From: Adhaeribacter arboris
Lineage (GTDB): Bacteria; Bacteroidota; Bacteroidia; Cytophagales; Hymenobacteraceae
DNA length: 64,000 nucleotides
Reading direction: 5' to 3'
Assembly (NCBI RefSeq): GCF_003023845.1
Contig: NZ_PYFT01000001.1
Location: 4,402,001 to 4,466,000 of the forward strand
The first letter of the stretch is position 1, and each line of letters begins with the position of its first letter. Made by a program: the position numbers and the translations under genes. Below are positions 36,134 to 45,984 of the stretch, in pieces. The notes beneath the pieces were generated by a model. It made no database searches, was not told where the DNA came from, and saw only the letters and a list, made by a program, of their open reading frames with translations.

Positions 36134-36565
36134 ATGAGCCACGTAAAAAATATTTTACTAAAGAAGGGGTATGCTACTATTACCATAGAATCTTACTCTA
36201 CGGTTTACAATGCCTTAGAAATGATGATGAAGAAAAACGTAGGGGCTCTGCTGGTAATGGACGGAGAAAAATTTATCGGCATTTTCACCGAAAGGGATTA
36301 CGCGCGCAAAGTTATTTTGGAAGGAAAAGCCTCGAAAAAAACGCTCATCAAAGAAATCATGAACGACCATCCGGTTACGGTAACTCCCACCACCACCATA
36401 AAAGAATGCATGAACCTGATGACCGATAAAGTAATCCGGTATTTACCCGTGTTGGAAGAAGATAAAGTAGTAGGAATTATTTCGATGAGCGATATTGTAA
36501 AACACCTGATGGAAGAGCAGAAATTTATTATTGATAGTCTCCAGAATTACATTTCTAATCAATAA
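36134..36565 (+). CDS. CBS-domain pair protein
   Basis: 143 residues, all of it two CBS domains: VKNILLKKGYATITIES with GIFTERDYARKV, then VTPTTTIKECMNLM with VVGIISMSDIVKHLM. This tandem fold binds adenosine nucleotides and changes partners by energy state. The gene has no neighbour on the same strand close by, so a target is not evident. It has the usual length for stand-alone CBS proteins. Confidence 0.92.
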   Translation: MSHVKNILLKKGYATITIESYSTVYNALEMMMKKNVGALLVMDGEKFIGIFTERDYARKVILEGKASKKTLIKEIMNDHPVTVTPTTTIKECMNLMTDKVIRYLPVLEEDKVVGIISMSDIVKHLMEEQKFIIDSLQNYISNQ

Positions 36566-36726
36566 AAATGACGCTTTTCACTCCCGAGCCGAATCAAACA
36601 GCGCGAGAAAGAGAATAAGTTTTTCTAAAATTTACTTTATTCTTTCATCCTGCGCCTAAAAGTAAATAGAAGGTTATGTTAACTGGATTCGTTAACAGCC
36701 TATATTTTACAAATGGTACAACTTGC

Positions 36727-38628
36727 TTATTCCCTTATCATTTTACCAGTAACTGTTTGCGTTCCGGCATTTAATCGGTACAGGTATACGCCTTTAGGTA
36801 AATTGGTCGCGTTAAGTGCAACCGTATACGTACCGGCTGCTTCAATTTTATTGACTATTGTTTTTACTTTTTGTCCTTGCAGGTTGTATACTACTAAGGT
36901 AACGGCCGCTTTTTCGGGTAAAGAGTAAACAATAGTAGTATTTTTTTCAAAAGGGTTAGGATATACCGTTGCGGATAATTTATTGCGGGCCGAAGCACTT
37001 TCAAGAGTAACCGGGGCATTTCTGGAATACCGGCCGGGAACAACTTCTGCGCGGGAGTGGGAGTCATAGCCTAAGCTGATATGATCTAAATTAGGTCCGC
37101 TCGTGCCTATAGCGGTTGCCCTAATTTTATGCGTACCTCTCGTTAAGTATACCTTTGTTCCGGAATACTGCGCCCAAGTACCCCAACTGCCTAGCGGGCT
37201 AAAAGAAACGGTATCCGCGCTCGTTCCATCCGCGGTAATAGCGAGCGAACGCTCCGTGGGGCCGCCGTTAGCAAATGTATAACTTACTAAATACGTGCCG
37301 GGCACCTGGGTTTGTATTGTCCATTCCACGTAATCATTTTTTTTATGAATAAAATCAACAAACCCGGTACCGCTGTAACCCGGGTGGTTGTGATCAATAG
37401 TGGCGTCTGCTACCTTTGCTTCCTCGGCTTCTAAAATTTGACCATTAGGCTTTTCTACGGCCATTACTAGATATTGGGCGCGCGCATTCGCCGCCGGGCT
37501 CGCTAGGTTTCCGCCTAATTGAAAAGGCCCGAAAAATCCTTGGTAAGGATTCGGTAATATACTGTAAACTTCCAGGTAATTTGTTCCGGGGTCGGTCGTA
37601 CGAATAACCTCATTGGTTTTTTGCCAATCTTGCAGCCAGACCGGACGCTTGGAGGCCCGCGGATCGTAAGCTACGTAAATAATGGCGTATTTATTAAAAA
37701 ACAAGTTCAGGTAAGATTCTCCTACATTGTACTTGTCCGCCATATTTGTGCGGACAAAAGAGGCATCCTGCAAATAGGTAGGAACAGTTGTAATGGTATA
37801 ATCCCGATCGGTGTAGGCTCGAACCCCTTTCTTTAGCTTGGTAATTTCGTAAGATTTTCCGCTATTATTCACCGCCAGAGCAATCAGATTATCGTTGGCG
37901 GGTTTTTCCCGGATGGCTGGTTTCTCCGTGAGAGGCGTCCGGACCTCTATCCAATCCAAAGAAAATCCTTCGGGAGCAGTTTCCGTGGTTATTGTCCAAC
38001 CTAAATGTCCTAATGGGGGATAAGTCGTATCAATAGTTTCCAGGATGGGTACGGAGCCGTAGCCGGGTCCTTTATCCAGAAATACCTGAATCAGCCCACT
38101 TTTATATTTGGCAATTTTAAATTTGTACCATCTGGAAGTAGCTAAGGGCGGGTAGAGGATAGCGCCATCCAGTAAAGTATCCGGGTAATAAATATTATCC
38201 GTCGCGCGCGATAACGACAGATAATCTCCGCCAAAAGGAGAGTACTTTAAAACATACGTTGGGCTTTCCGGGCCGGCGGCACCTGCTTGCCCAAAAGTAA
38301 ATAAAAACTGACGGTAATACGCATTAGAAAATCCTTGCACCGTAGTTTCAATAACGTACGACTCCGCGGAGAAACTTTGCGAGGTAAGCAGCGAGCCGTA
38401 ATCTTCCCTATTGTAGGCTACGCCCCCGGCAATAGACCAGAACGGCGTGAATTGCCACTTACTTTTTATGGTATTCTTACTAAAATCATCTTTAAAAATA
38501 AGCTTATCCGGTTGAGCCAGCAAATAGAGGGAGCTTTGCCACAAGAATAAAGTAAAAAAAAGATTTCTTAGATGCTGCCCGCATAAAACCTTCTGTGACC
38601 GTAAATTAGTTTTCATAAATAGTAGCAT
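36727..38628 (-). CDS. Secreted type IX cargo protein with carbohydrate-binding module
   Basis: 633 residues. A signal-like start (ATG 38628 or 38616) is followed by a concanavalin-like N-terminal part: IFKDDFSKNTIKSKWQF, then YVIETTVQG. A CBM35/CBM6-type module appears at about residues 410-530 (ILEAEEAKVADATIDHNH, YVEWTIQTQVPGTYLVSY, LDHISLGYDS). The last 80 residues are a type IX sorting domain: YPNPFEKNTTIVYSLPE, YNLQGQKVKTI, NLPKGVYLYRL and TGKMIRE. The protein is thus secreted and attached to the cell surface. No hydrolase domain is seen, so it may be a polysaccharide-binding protein. Confidence 0.85.
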   Translation of the reverse strand: MLLFMKTNLRSQKVLCGQHLRNLFFTLFLWQSSLYLLAQPDKLIFKDDFSKNTIKSKWQFTPFWSIAGGVAYNREDYGSLLTSQSFSAESYVIETTVQGFSNAYYRQFLFTFGQAGAAGPESPTYVLKYSPFGGDYLSLSRATDNIYYPDTLLDGAILYPPLATSRWYKFKIAKYKSGLIQVFLDKGPGYGSVPILETIDTTYPPLGHLGWTITTETAPEGFSLDWIEVRTPLTEKPAIREKPANDNLIALAVNNSGKSYEITKLKKGVRAYTDRDYTITTVPTYLQDASFVRTNMADKYNVGESYLNLFFNKYAIIYVAYDPRASKRPVWLQDWQKTNEVIRTTDPGTNYLEVYSILPNPYQGFFGPFQLGGNLASPAANARAQYLVMAVEKPNGQILEAEEAKVADATIDHNHPGYSGTGFVDFIHKKNDYVEWTIQTQVPGTYLVSYTFANGGPTERSLAITADGTSADTVSFSPLGSWGTWAQYSGTKVYLTRGTHKIRATAIGTSGPNLDHISLGYDSHSRAEVVPGRYSRNAPVTLESASARNKLSATVYPNPFEKNTTIVYSLPEKAAVTLVVYNLQGQKVKTIVNKIEAAGTYTVALNATNLPKGVYLYRLNAGTQTVTGKMIRE

Positions 38629-38915
38629 TTAGAATTTAGAAACAAGGTTATTTCTCTCTGAATGTACTATTTAACAACGGTATAAACTATATCCGCCGGG
38701 AAGAATAATAGCCGGTAATTCACTAATTAACACAATATTAATATGGATAAGCCGGTGTAGGGGTTAGGCGAGAAAACGGATGTACATTTAATTTGCCTTT
38801 ATAGTAAAGACTAAACCGCTACCGACCCGAATAATAAAATGCTGGAAACGGCATTTGTAAAAGAATTAGACTATTTTGGCGCCGTTTAAACGGCCTTACG
38901 TTAAAAGCCCCCGAG

Positions 38916-39131
38916 ATGGAAGAACAAAAGAATAATCCTTTGCACGGCAAAACCCTAGAGATGATCCTGACGCACTTAGTAGAGTATTACGGTTGGGACG
39001 AATTGGGCGCCAGAATTAACATCAACAGCTTTACCAGTAATCCAAGTATTAAATCGAGTTTAACTTTTCTCCGGAAAACGCCTTGGGCTCGCAAAAAAGT
39101 AGAAGATCTTTATCTGAAAACCCTGAGTTAA
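38916..39131 (+). CDS. VF530-type small DNA-binding protein
   Basis: 71 residues matching the VF530 family: [25 protein letters not shown], then [30 protein letters not shown]. This fold is a small helical DNA-binding domain found in many bacteria; its role is not settled. The gene lies alone, with a hairpin-forming region downstream. Confidence 0.88.
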   Translation: MEEQKNNPLHGKTLEMILTHLVEYYGWDELGARININSFTSNPSIKSSLTFLRKTPWARKKVEDLYLKTLS

Positions 39132-39221
39132 GGCTATTTACTTGTATTTTACAATCTGAATTGCTAGTAACTTTTGCTTTCCCGCCTAAAAAAGTAGTTC
39201 GTAAATTTTTGGGAGTGAACT

Positions 39222-39280
39222 TATAAAGCAGAATAGCAACTAAAAGTATAAACTACTTTTAGTTGCTATTCTGCTTTATA
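39222..39280. repeat. 27-base perfect inverted repeat
   Basis: The arms at 39222-39248 and 39254-39280 pair perfectly around the loop taaac (core agcaactaaaagta). It lies between the VF530 gene and the converging hypothetical gene. It is longer than an ordinary terminator and has no T-run beyond the arm. Confidence 0.75.
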
Positions 39281-39373
39281 TAATAGATTTAAACTCTTAA
39301 AACTACTTTTTATTAATATCCGATTCAATAAAAAATAGTAGCGAGGAGTATATCGTAAAATTTCTAAATACGT

Positions 39374-39634
39374 TCAGTAAAACAATTGCTTAAAAGCATT
39401 CAGGGTTTCCTGGCTGTTTCTAATGTGGCGGTATACTTGCAGGCAAAACCGCTTGGCGTGACTATCCGTCATATCGCGATTGTACGTTATACCTTCTTGA
39501 TTTTTTGATTTAGTGATTAACAGAAATTCATCTGATTCCATGAGCCGAAGCATTGCCTGAAGCTTTTCCATAACGGTAATTTTAATTGGTTGATTAATTG
39601 GTTCATTTTCGGTCGGTTGTGCTTTAACCTGCAT
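39374..39634 (-). CDS. Hypothetical protein
   Basis: 86 residues from ATG 39634 (a GTG at 39640 would add two). No signal peptide or membrane segment. The middle is SDEFLLITKSKNQEG and the C-terminus is helical (RFCLQVYRHIRNSQETLNAF). I do not recognise it. It could be a small cytoplasmic regulator, but there is no operon context. The start is uncertain. Confidence 0.55.
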   Translation of the reverse strand: MQVKAQPTENEPINQPIKITVMEKLQAMLRLMESDEFLLITKSKNQEGITYNRDMTDSHAKRFCLQVYRHIRNSQETLNAFKQLFY

Positions 39635-39640
39635 GGTCAC

Positions 39641-40003
39641 TTGCCCCTACAGCATTGTGTATTGTTTAGATAAAAAGCACCTTATATAAACCAATTATAA
39701 TAAATAATTATAAATAATAAAAATTTAACAACATTTATTTCTATATAGTATAACTAAATTATATTTTAATCTTCGTTTCCTTCCGCTAAATTTCTCCCGA
39801 TAAGATTCGAAATACTTTCCGGATATTACCCGTGCAACCGCTTATTGAGCTGTTGTATGAATGGCTTCGGCAACATTATGCTATTCTATTTGTTTGCATC
39901 CAAGCAGAATCCCGCGTAAATTCGGAGTTCTCTTATTTCAATTATTTACATATTGCACCTACCTTCTACTGCGTTGATACAGAAGACTGCCGAAGCCATA
40001 AGC
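39641..40003. other. AT-rich divergent intergenic region
   Basis: The stretch 39665-39770 is very AT-rich (many tataa and aataa units) and should carry promoters for the small leftward gene and the DACNV gene. No operator can be named. A frame at 39832-40140 overlaps the DACNV start and is dismissed. Confidence 0.45.
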
Positions 40004-41146
40004 ATGAATCACGAAACCCGATACCAAGCTGCCCAGTTAGTAGCTGCCTCCGTAGAACAACACTTTGCGGAGCATTTGGCGAATGCGCACCAGCACGACG
40101 AGCACAAACTGGCTACTGCCCCAAAGGCATTAACCATTGAAACTATTGTTGATGTGGCCTTTTGGGCCAGCCTTCGGCGCGAAGAAGGTCATTCTACCAA
40201 AATCTCCCTTGCTTTTCTTTCTCCGGAACAGGCCGGGCAGCCGCTTATCTTTGAACAACGCCTGGCACTTAGCCCCAGCAGTCTTACCAAACTGGGGCCA
40301 GCAGTAGAGCGGCCCGGTATTCATTTGGGGGTATGGGGCAACGGGGAAGATTTGTACGTTTGGGGAACTACCCGTATTATTCCTAGTATCTGTTTTGTGC
40401 TGGAAGTAATTGAGCCCGGCTTGCTGGTAATAAAACACCGGGGCCTGGATGGTTTTGGCAAATTCGTGAACGTAGCGGTACTTAAAGGAGACAAGATTAA
40501 AATTATTGATGAACAAAGCGCCAGTTTACCCGATTGTCCGGTCCTATTAACTTCTTTGCTGGGTTTTACCACGCCTTCTTCCTGGAACGGCTCCGTAGAT
40601 GTGCTGGTACAATTAGCGGCTTCTATGCGGGCGCATGGCCGCGGGGGCATTTTGCTGGTAGTTCCGGCTGGTACGCAGGCGTGGCGCGAATCCATCATTC
40701 ACCCTATTTCTTACGCGGTTCAACCGGCCTTTACGGGTTTAGCTACGGTATTACAGCAGGAAGCAGAAGAGAAAAGTTCCCGTAACTGGCTGGCTAACTT
40801 GCGGCTGGCCGTAGAAGGAGTTGCCGGTCTTACCGCCGTAGATGGCGCCACCATTATTAGCGACAAGTACGAATTATTAGCCTTTGGGGCAAAAATCCGG
40901 CGGCCACCCGGTAAAAGTTCGGTAGACCAAATTGTTGTAACGGAACCTATTATCGACCAGGAACCTCTGATTATTCATCCGGCCCAAAATGGGGGTACCC
41001 GGCACTTATCGGCGGCGCAATTCGTCTTCGACCAGCGCGATGCTTATGCTTTGGTAGCCTCGCAGGATGGCCGTTTTACTATTTTCTCCTGGTCGCCTTG
41101 CGAAGGAATGGTGCACGCGCACCGGGTAGATAGCTTGCTGCTGTAA
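40004..41146 (+). CDS. DACNV (DisA-like sensor domain) protein
   Basis: 380 residues from ATG 40004. The N-terminal helices (YQAAQLVAASVEQHFAEHL) and the general pattern match the family called DACNV, a relative of the diadenylate cyclase (DisA_N/CdaA) fold. The C-terminal third carries D280-G281-A282-T283, aligning with the DGA motif, and G331-T332-R333-H334-L335-S336, aligning with GTRHR: the third R of RHR is replaced by L. A cyclic di-AMP synthase is therefore unlikely to be fully active as usual; ligand sensing is the more likely role. The upstream TTG at 39953 would add 17 residues before the conserved start. The next gene, 36 bases on, is an Imm51-like lipoprotein. Confidence 0.75.
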   Translation: MNHETRYQAAQLVAASVEQHFAEHLANAHQHDEHKLATAPKALTIETIVDVAFWASLRREEGHSTKISLAFLSPEQAGQPLIFEQRLALSPSSLTKLGPAVERPGIHLGVWGNGEDLYVWGTTRIIPSICFVLEVIEPGLLVIKHRGLDGFGKFVNVAVLKGDKIKIIDEQSASLPDCPVLLTSLLGFTTPSSWNGSVDVLVQLAASMRAHGRGGILLVVPAGTQAWRESIIHPISYAVQPAFTGLATVLQQEAEEKSSRNWLANLRLAVEGVAGLTAVDGATIISDKYELLAFGAKIRRPPGKSSVDQIVVTEPIIDQEPLIIHPAQNGGTRHLSAAQFVFDQRDAYALVASQDGRFTIFSWSPCEGMVHAHRVDSLLL

Positions 41147-41182
41147 GTTGTACGCTAGTTTATATAGAAATTTCATTATCAC

Positions 41183-41629
41183 ATGAAGCTCCTTTACACA
41201 CTTCTATTCTTATTTATTGTAAGCTGCAGCAGCGGCAATCAAACATCTAAAAACGATAAATTAGTACAAGCGCTAAATAACCCCGACTTAACAATCAGAG
41301 GGAATCTGGTTGAAATAGGCCCAAATGAATACCGAGTTGACTATTATGATATCCACGAGAAAGATAGCCACTTTGCGTTTCTAAATAAAAAAGGTTATCA
41401 AGGAGGCGGACCAAGTTGGCTCGGAATTATATATGGTGCTATCCAAATGTCGGACCCAACTATTGCCGCTAAAATCCGATTCGACGATGAAGCGGAAGGT
41501 CTGGCTATTTGGAGTTCTGATAGAGAAAGCCTAAATAAAGTAGGTAGACTGATTTCCATGGTCAAATCAGATGAGAGTATAATTTTAAAAGCCATTCAGG
41601 TAGCTGAGCAAGCTGGGGAAATGGAGTAA
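41183..41629 (+). CDS. Lipoprotein resembling immunity protein 51 (Imm51)
   Basis: 148 residues. A lipobox FIVSC ends the signal at residue 15, then a short linker follows. The body shows an Imm51-like pattern: FAFLNKKGYQGGGPSWLGIIYGAI, then KIRFDDEAEGLAIWSSDRESLNKVGRLISMV, quoted in part as FDDEAEGLAIWSSD. Imm51 proteins normally protect from polymorphic toxins; a lipid-anchored version would act in the periplasm or at the membrane. No toxin gene is near, so this may be an orphan. It follows the DACNV gene by 36 bases and may be cotranscribed. Confidence 0.6.
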   Translation: MKLLYTLLFLFIVSCSSGNQTSKNDKLVQALNNPDLTIRGNLVEIGPNEYRVDYYDIHEKDSHFAFLNKKGYQGGGPSWLGIIYGAIQMSDPTIAAKIRFDDEAEGLAIWSSDRESLNKVGRLISMVKSDESIILKAIQVAEQAGEME

Positions 41630-41817
41630 GAAAAACCAGCTTACAGCCTTATGTAAACTTTAACCTCGACCGAGAGCCGCTGTTGCCGCTTACATGAGAT
41701 TGTAGTAATTAATAGAGTAACAACTAAGAATTAAGATTAAATTATGGGTCGGTAATTTTAAAATTAGATAAAACCGCTTAAACTACCACGTAAAACTATT
41801 TTATCTGCTTTACTATC

Positions 41818-43227
41818 ATGCTTCTCTCTCGCCGCAATTTTATTAAATCATCAGGTTTGGTTAGCTTGGGCTTTGTGGGCTTAAATAACCTGGCCGCCCG
41901 CATGGCAATGGCCGCCTTTCAGCCGGAACAAACTCTCTCCGTGGGTTATGGGCCTTTAGTAACAAATGCTGGTAGTCCGCTTAGTTTGCCTAAAGGATTC
42001 TCCTGCAAAATTATTTCCCAAAAAGGTAATTCTATGGCCGATGGGCTATTATCGCCGGGGGCCCACGATGGCATGGGAGCCTTTACTTGGAAAAATAACC
42101 GGGTACTCCTTATCCGGAACCACGAGCTATCGCCGGGTACCTTCGGCGATGGACCGTACGGTGTGAATAAAGCGCTGCTAAGTAAGGTTGATAAAAGTAA
42201 AATTTACGACTTCGGGAAAGGGGAACAAATCTGTTTGGGTGGTACTACCACCATGCGGTTTAATGAGGAAAAGCAACAAGTAGAACTGGAATACCTAAGC
42301 TTAACCGGAACCATTCGGAATTGCGCCGGCGGCATTACCCCTTGGCAATCCTGGCTCACCTGCGAAGAAACCCCGCTCCGGAAAAATGAATTAGACGGCT
42401 CCCTGGAAAAGAACCACGGCTACAACTTCGAAGTAAAGGCAACGGATAAAATTAAATTAAACGACCCAATACCGCTCAAAGCCATGGGCCGGTTTGTGCA
42501 CGAGGCAGTAGCCGTTCAACCCGGTACGGGTATTGTTTACCAAACCGAAGACAGCCCCGATAGTATCTTTTACCGCTTTTTGCCTAATGTTTACGGCGAG
42601 CTGCAAAAAGGAGGTAAACTGCAATGCCTGTCCTTAAAAGAGTGGAAAAGCGCAGATACCCGCAACTGGCCCGATCTTACCACGGATAAATTTCCGGCAA
42701 AAAAACAATATACCGTAGAATGGCTGGATCTGAGCGATGTAGAAGCAAAGGAAAGTCCGCTTCGGATTCGTGGTTTTGAACAAGGAGCGGCCCGTTTTGC
42801 CAACACCGAAGGTATTTGGTACGGTAAAAACGAACTCTTTTTTGCTTGTACGTCTGGCGGAGCTATTACCAAAGGCCAAATTTTCCGGTATGTTACCAGT
42901 CCTTACGAAGGAACGGCCCGCGAAAAAGAAATTCCGGGCAAACTGGAATTATTTCTGGAACCCAACAATACGGAGATTTTTCAAAAATGCGATAACCTGA
43001 CTATTTCGCCCTGGGGCGACGTCGTTATTTGCGAAGACACTTCTAACCCCCGGATTATTGGCATAACCCCCAAAGGCGAAACCTATGTTTTAGCCAAAAA
43101 TGTAGGTTTCCCGAAGTCTGAATTTGCCGGTCCGGTTTTCTCGCCCTCTGGTCGTACCATGTTCATCAATATTCAATCGCCGGGCGTAACCATAGCCATT
43201 ACCGGTCCCTGGAAAGAACGGGTTTAA
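41818..43227 (+). CDS. PhoX-like (DUF839) exported protein
   Basis: 469 residues with a twin-arginine signal (SRRNFIKSSGLVSLGF). The beta-propeller pattern of the DUF839/PhoX family is clear: GPHDGM-type segment as SPGAHDGMGAF, then VLLIRNHELSPGTFGDGP, LTCEETPLR, and YQTEDSPDSIFYRF near the end. PhoX proteins are calcium/iron phosphatases, but this length is shorter than classical PhoX, so the enzyme activity is not certain. It is monocistronic. Confidence 0.87.
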   Translation: MLLSRRNFIKSSGLVSLGFVGLNNLAARMAMAAFQPEQTLSVGYGPLVTNAGSPLSLPKGFSCKIISQKGNSMADGLLSPGAHDGMGAFTWKNNRVLLIRNHELSPGTFGDGPYGVNKALLSKVDKSKIYDFGKGEQICLGGTTTMRFNEEKQQVELEYLSLTGTIRNCAGGITPWQSWLTCEETPLRKNELDGSLEKNHGYNFEVKATDKIKLNDPIPLKAMGRFVHEAVAVQPGTGIVYQTEDSPDSIFYRFLPNVYGELQKGGKLQCLSLKEWKSADTRNWPDLTTDKFPAKKQYTVEWLDLSDVEAKESPLRIRGFEQGAARFANTEGIWYGKNELFFACTSGGAITKGQIFRYVTSPYEGTAREKEIPGKLELFLEPNNTEIFQKCDNLTISPWGDVVICEDTSNPRIIGITPKGETYVLAKNVGFPKSEFAGPVFSPSGRTMFINIQSPGVTIAITGPWKERV

Positions 43228-43437
43228 CCTATTCATGTGCCCGTAGTAGCTGTTAGAGGTACGTTTATAAACTGGAGATGAAAAAAATATTGATTGGGCA
43301 CCGTTAAAAAATGAAGATCGTTCAGCTGAAAACCAATAATTTTTTAGTAGTTACATTTTTTACCTCTATTGGCGTAAGCTTAACGTTGGTTAGTCCGACG
43401 CAAATCTTTCAGAAAGAATTCCGACCTTTGCCACTAG

Positions 43438-45984
43438 ATGTTATTCGCTGATTTACTTCCCAACTTACCTGATTTACCCGTTAAAGAAGCGCTTCCCCGT
43501 CTATTAACGGCTTTAGACGAAAACACTCGTACCGTACTGGAAGCGCCACCCGGAGCGGGTAAAACCACGTTGGTGCCTTTGGCTTTATTAAAGGCAGACT
43601 GGCGCAACAACGGTAAAATTATCCTGCTGGAACCACGCCGGTTAGCGGCGAAAGCGGCGGCTCAGCGCATGGCCGATCTACTTGGCGAAGCAGTAGGCCA
43701 AACCGTAGGTTACCGGGTCCGAATGGAAAGGGCTACCTCTGATAAAACTCAAATAGAAGTAGTAACCGAAGGTATTTTAACCCGGTTGCTCCAGGACGAC
43801 CCAGCCTTGGAAGGAATATCCGTTATTATTTTTGACGAATTTCACGAACGCAGTCTGCAAGCTGATTTAGGATTAGCCCTGGCATTGGATGCGCAAGCCG
43901 TATTACGTCCCGATTTGCGCTTGTTAGTAATGAGTGCTACTCTTGATGCAACTGCTATTGGCAATTGGTTGGCTGCTCCCGTTATAAGGAGCGAGGGCCG
44001 CATGTATCCGGTGGCTACGCATTATTTGCCACCCGCCGAAGTAGCCGCAGCCGGAAACCGCCTATCGGAACGGCTGTCGAATTTAGTGCCTAAAGCTATT
44101 CGCCAAGCTCTGACACAGTTTACGGAGGGAGATATTTTAGTTTTTTTACCCGGGTTAGGCGAAATGCGGCAAGTTGCCCAGCACCTGGAAAACAAGTTAC
44201 CTCCTGGCACGCAGTTGCATGTTTTACACGGGGAATTGAGTCTAAGTCAACAACAGGCGGCTATTCAGCCGGTAGCTAAAGGTTACCGGAAAGTAGTGCT
44301 TGCCACCAGTATTGCCGAAACCAGCTTAACCATAGAAGGTGTAACAATAGTAGTAGACGGGGGATTTGCAAGAGTACCTAAATTTGTAGCCCGTACCGGC
44401 TTAACTACTTTAGCTACTATTCCGGTTTCGCGGGCCGCCGCGGATCAGCGTCGGGGTAGGGCAGGCCGTTTAGGACCGGGCACCTGTTACCGTTTATGGT
44501 CGCAGGCCGATCAGTTACAATTACCCGAACGGCAAACGCCGGAAATATGCGAAGCCGATTTAAGTAGCTTAGCTTTGGAATTAGCTATTTGGGGCGTAAA
44601 GGATATTACCTCGTTAAAATGGCTGGATACTCCCCCAACGGCGGCCTTAGCTTTGGCCCGCGATTTATTACGGCGCCTCGAAGCCATTGATGCTAACGGA
44701 AACGCTACGCGCCACGGGAAAGCTTTGGCGGCATTAGGCTTAACGCCCCGCCTAGGTCATTTGGTAAGGCAAGGGCACGAACTGGGTTTTGGCGCTACGG
44801 CTTGCGCTTTAGCGGCCCTACTCGCCGAACGCGATATCCTGAAACCAGTGGAAACTACCCGGATAAATTTGTTACCTGATTTGCACCTGCGCCTGGAGTT
44901 GCTGGCCGGCCAGCGACCGCCTACTCCCGGTTTTGTAGCCGACGAAAATAATTTACGCCGGGTACGCGAACAAGCCCGCCATTTACGCCAACGTCTGCAC
45001 GAACCAGATAGTCAGCTCCAGTCCGATGCGGTGGGTTTACTTACTGCCCTGGCTTACCCCGACCGGCTGGCCCAACGGGAAACTTCCGGGCGGGTACGGC
45101 TGGTTACCGGGCAACGTGCGGCTTTGGCTACCGAGTTATTTTCCGAAGCCGAATTTTACGGCGTGGCGCATCTGGAAACAACTAACCAAACCCGCGTATT
45201 GTTGGCAGCCCCCATTTCTAAAACGGAAATATTGCAGCATTTTAGCCATCAATTAGAACAAAACCAGGAAGTGCGTTGGGATGATTCTACTAACCGCGTT
45301 ATCGCCCGGCAAATTACCCGCTTGGGAGCCCTTATCCTGGAAGAATCTAATCAAACAAAACCAGACCCGGAACTCGTCGCAAATGTACTGCTCCAAGCCT
45401 TACTGGAAAAAGGAGTGGACCGGCTCCCCTGGTCTGATGAGGCGCAACGTACCCGGCAACGATTGGCTTTCCTGCACCAACTAGAGCCCGAAAGCTGGCC
45501 TGATGTTTCAAACGAAACGTTAACTGCTACTGCCAACGAATGGCTGCGCCCGCATTTGTCAGGTTTGCGTTCCCTGGACCAGGTTGCCCGCTTAGATTTT
45601 AACGAACTATTACTTAGTAATCTTTCCTGGGCAAAACGTCAGGAAATGGACCGTTTGGCACCTACCCATTTAACTGTACCCAGTGGTTCGTGCGTTGCCC
45701 TGGATTATTCAGATATATCGGCACCGGTGTTAGCGGTGCGTTTGCAGGAAGTTTTCGGCCTAATGGATACCCCAAAGATTGGCGGCGGAAAAGTGCCCTT
45801 ACTCATTCACTTGCTTTCGCCGGCCTCCCGGCCCGTGCAGGTAACCCGCGACTTACGTAGTTTCTGGAACACCGGTTATTTTGAAGTTCGGAAAGATTTA
45901 CGCGGGCGTTATCCCAAACACCATTGGCCCGAAGACCCGTTATCCGCGCTACCAACTCGCGGCACTAAGAAAAGGCCAGGGTAA
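43438..45984 (+). CDS. hrpB: ATP-dependent helicase HrpB
   Basis: 848 residues, the full HrpB length. DEAH-box motifs: Walker A APPGAGKTT near residue 44, DEFHERSLQADL (motif II, DEFH), MSATLD (III), and QRRGRAGR (VI). The C-terminal HrpB-specific part includes DYSDISAPVLAVRLQEVFG and KDLRGRYPKHHWPEDP, ending near residue 840. These helicases act on RNA and influence ribosome or mRNA processing; the exact target is not known. It is monocistronic. Confidence 0.96.
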   Translation: MLFADLLPNLPDLPVKEALPRLLTALDENTRTVLEAPPGAGKTTLVPLALLKADWRNNGKIILLEPRRLAAKAAAQRMADLLGEAVGQTVGYRVRMERATSDKTQIEVVTEGILTRLLQDDPALEGISVIIFDEFHERSLQADLGLALALDAQAVLRPDLRLLVMSATLDATAIGNWLAAPVIRSEGRMYPVATHYLPPAEVAAAGNRLSERLSNLVPKAIRQALTQFTEGDILVFLPGLGEMRQVAQHLENKLPPGTQLHVLHGELSLSQQQAAIQPVAKGYRKVVLATSIAETSLTIEGVTIVVDGGFARVPKFVARTGLTTLATIPVSRAAADQRRGRAGRLGPGTCYRLWSQADQLQLPERQTPEICEADLSSLALELAIWGVKDITSLKWLDTPPTAALALARDLLRRLEAIDANGNATRHGKALAALGLTPRLGHLVRQGHELGFGATACALAALLAERDILKPVETTRINLLPDLHLRLELLAGQRPPTPGFVADENNLRRVREQARHLRQRLHEPDSQLQSDAVGLLTALAYPDRLAQRETSGRVRLVTGQRAALATELFSEAEFYGVAHLETTNQTRVLLAAPISKTEILQHFSHQLEQNQEVRWDDSTNRVIARQITRLGALILEESNQTKPDPELVANVLLQALLEKGVDRLPWSDEAQRTRQRLAFLHQLEPESWPDVSNETLTATANEWLRPHLSGLRSLDQVARLDFNELLLSNLSWAKRQEMDRLAPTHLTVPSGSCVALDYSDISAPVLAVRLQEVFGLMDTPKIGGGKVPLLIHLLSPASRPVQVTRDLRSFWNTGYFEVRKDLRGRYPKHHWPEDPLSALPTRGTKKRPG

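Noticed and set aside
39832-40140. 102-codon frame overlapping the start of the DACNV gene
   Set aside because: It is in a different frame from the well-supported DACNV protein and shows no family features.
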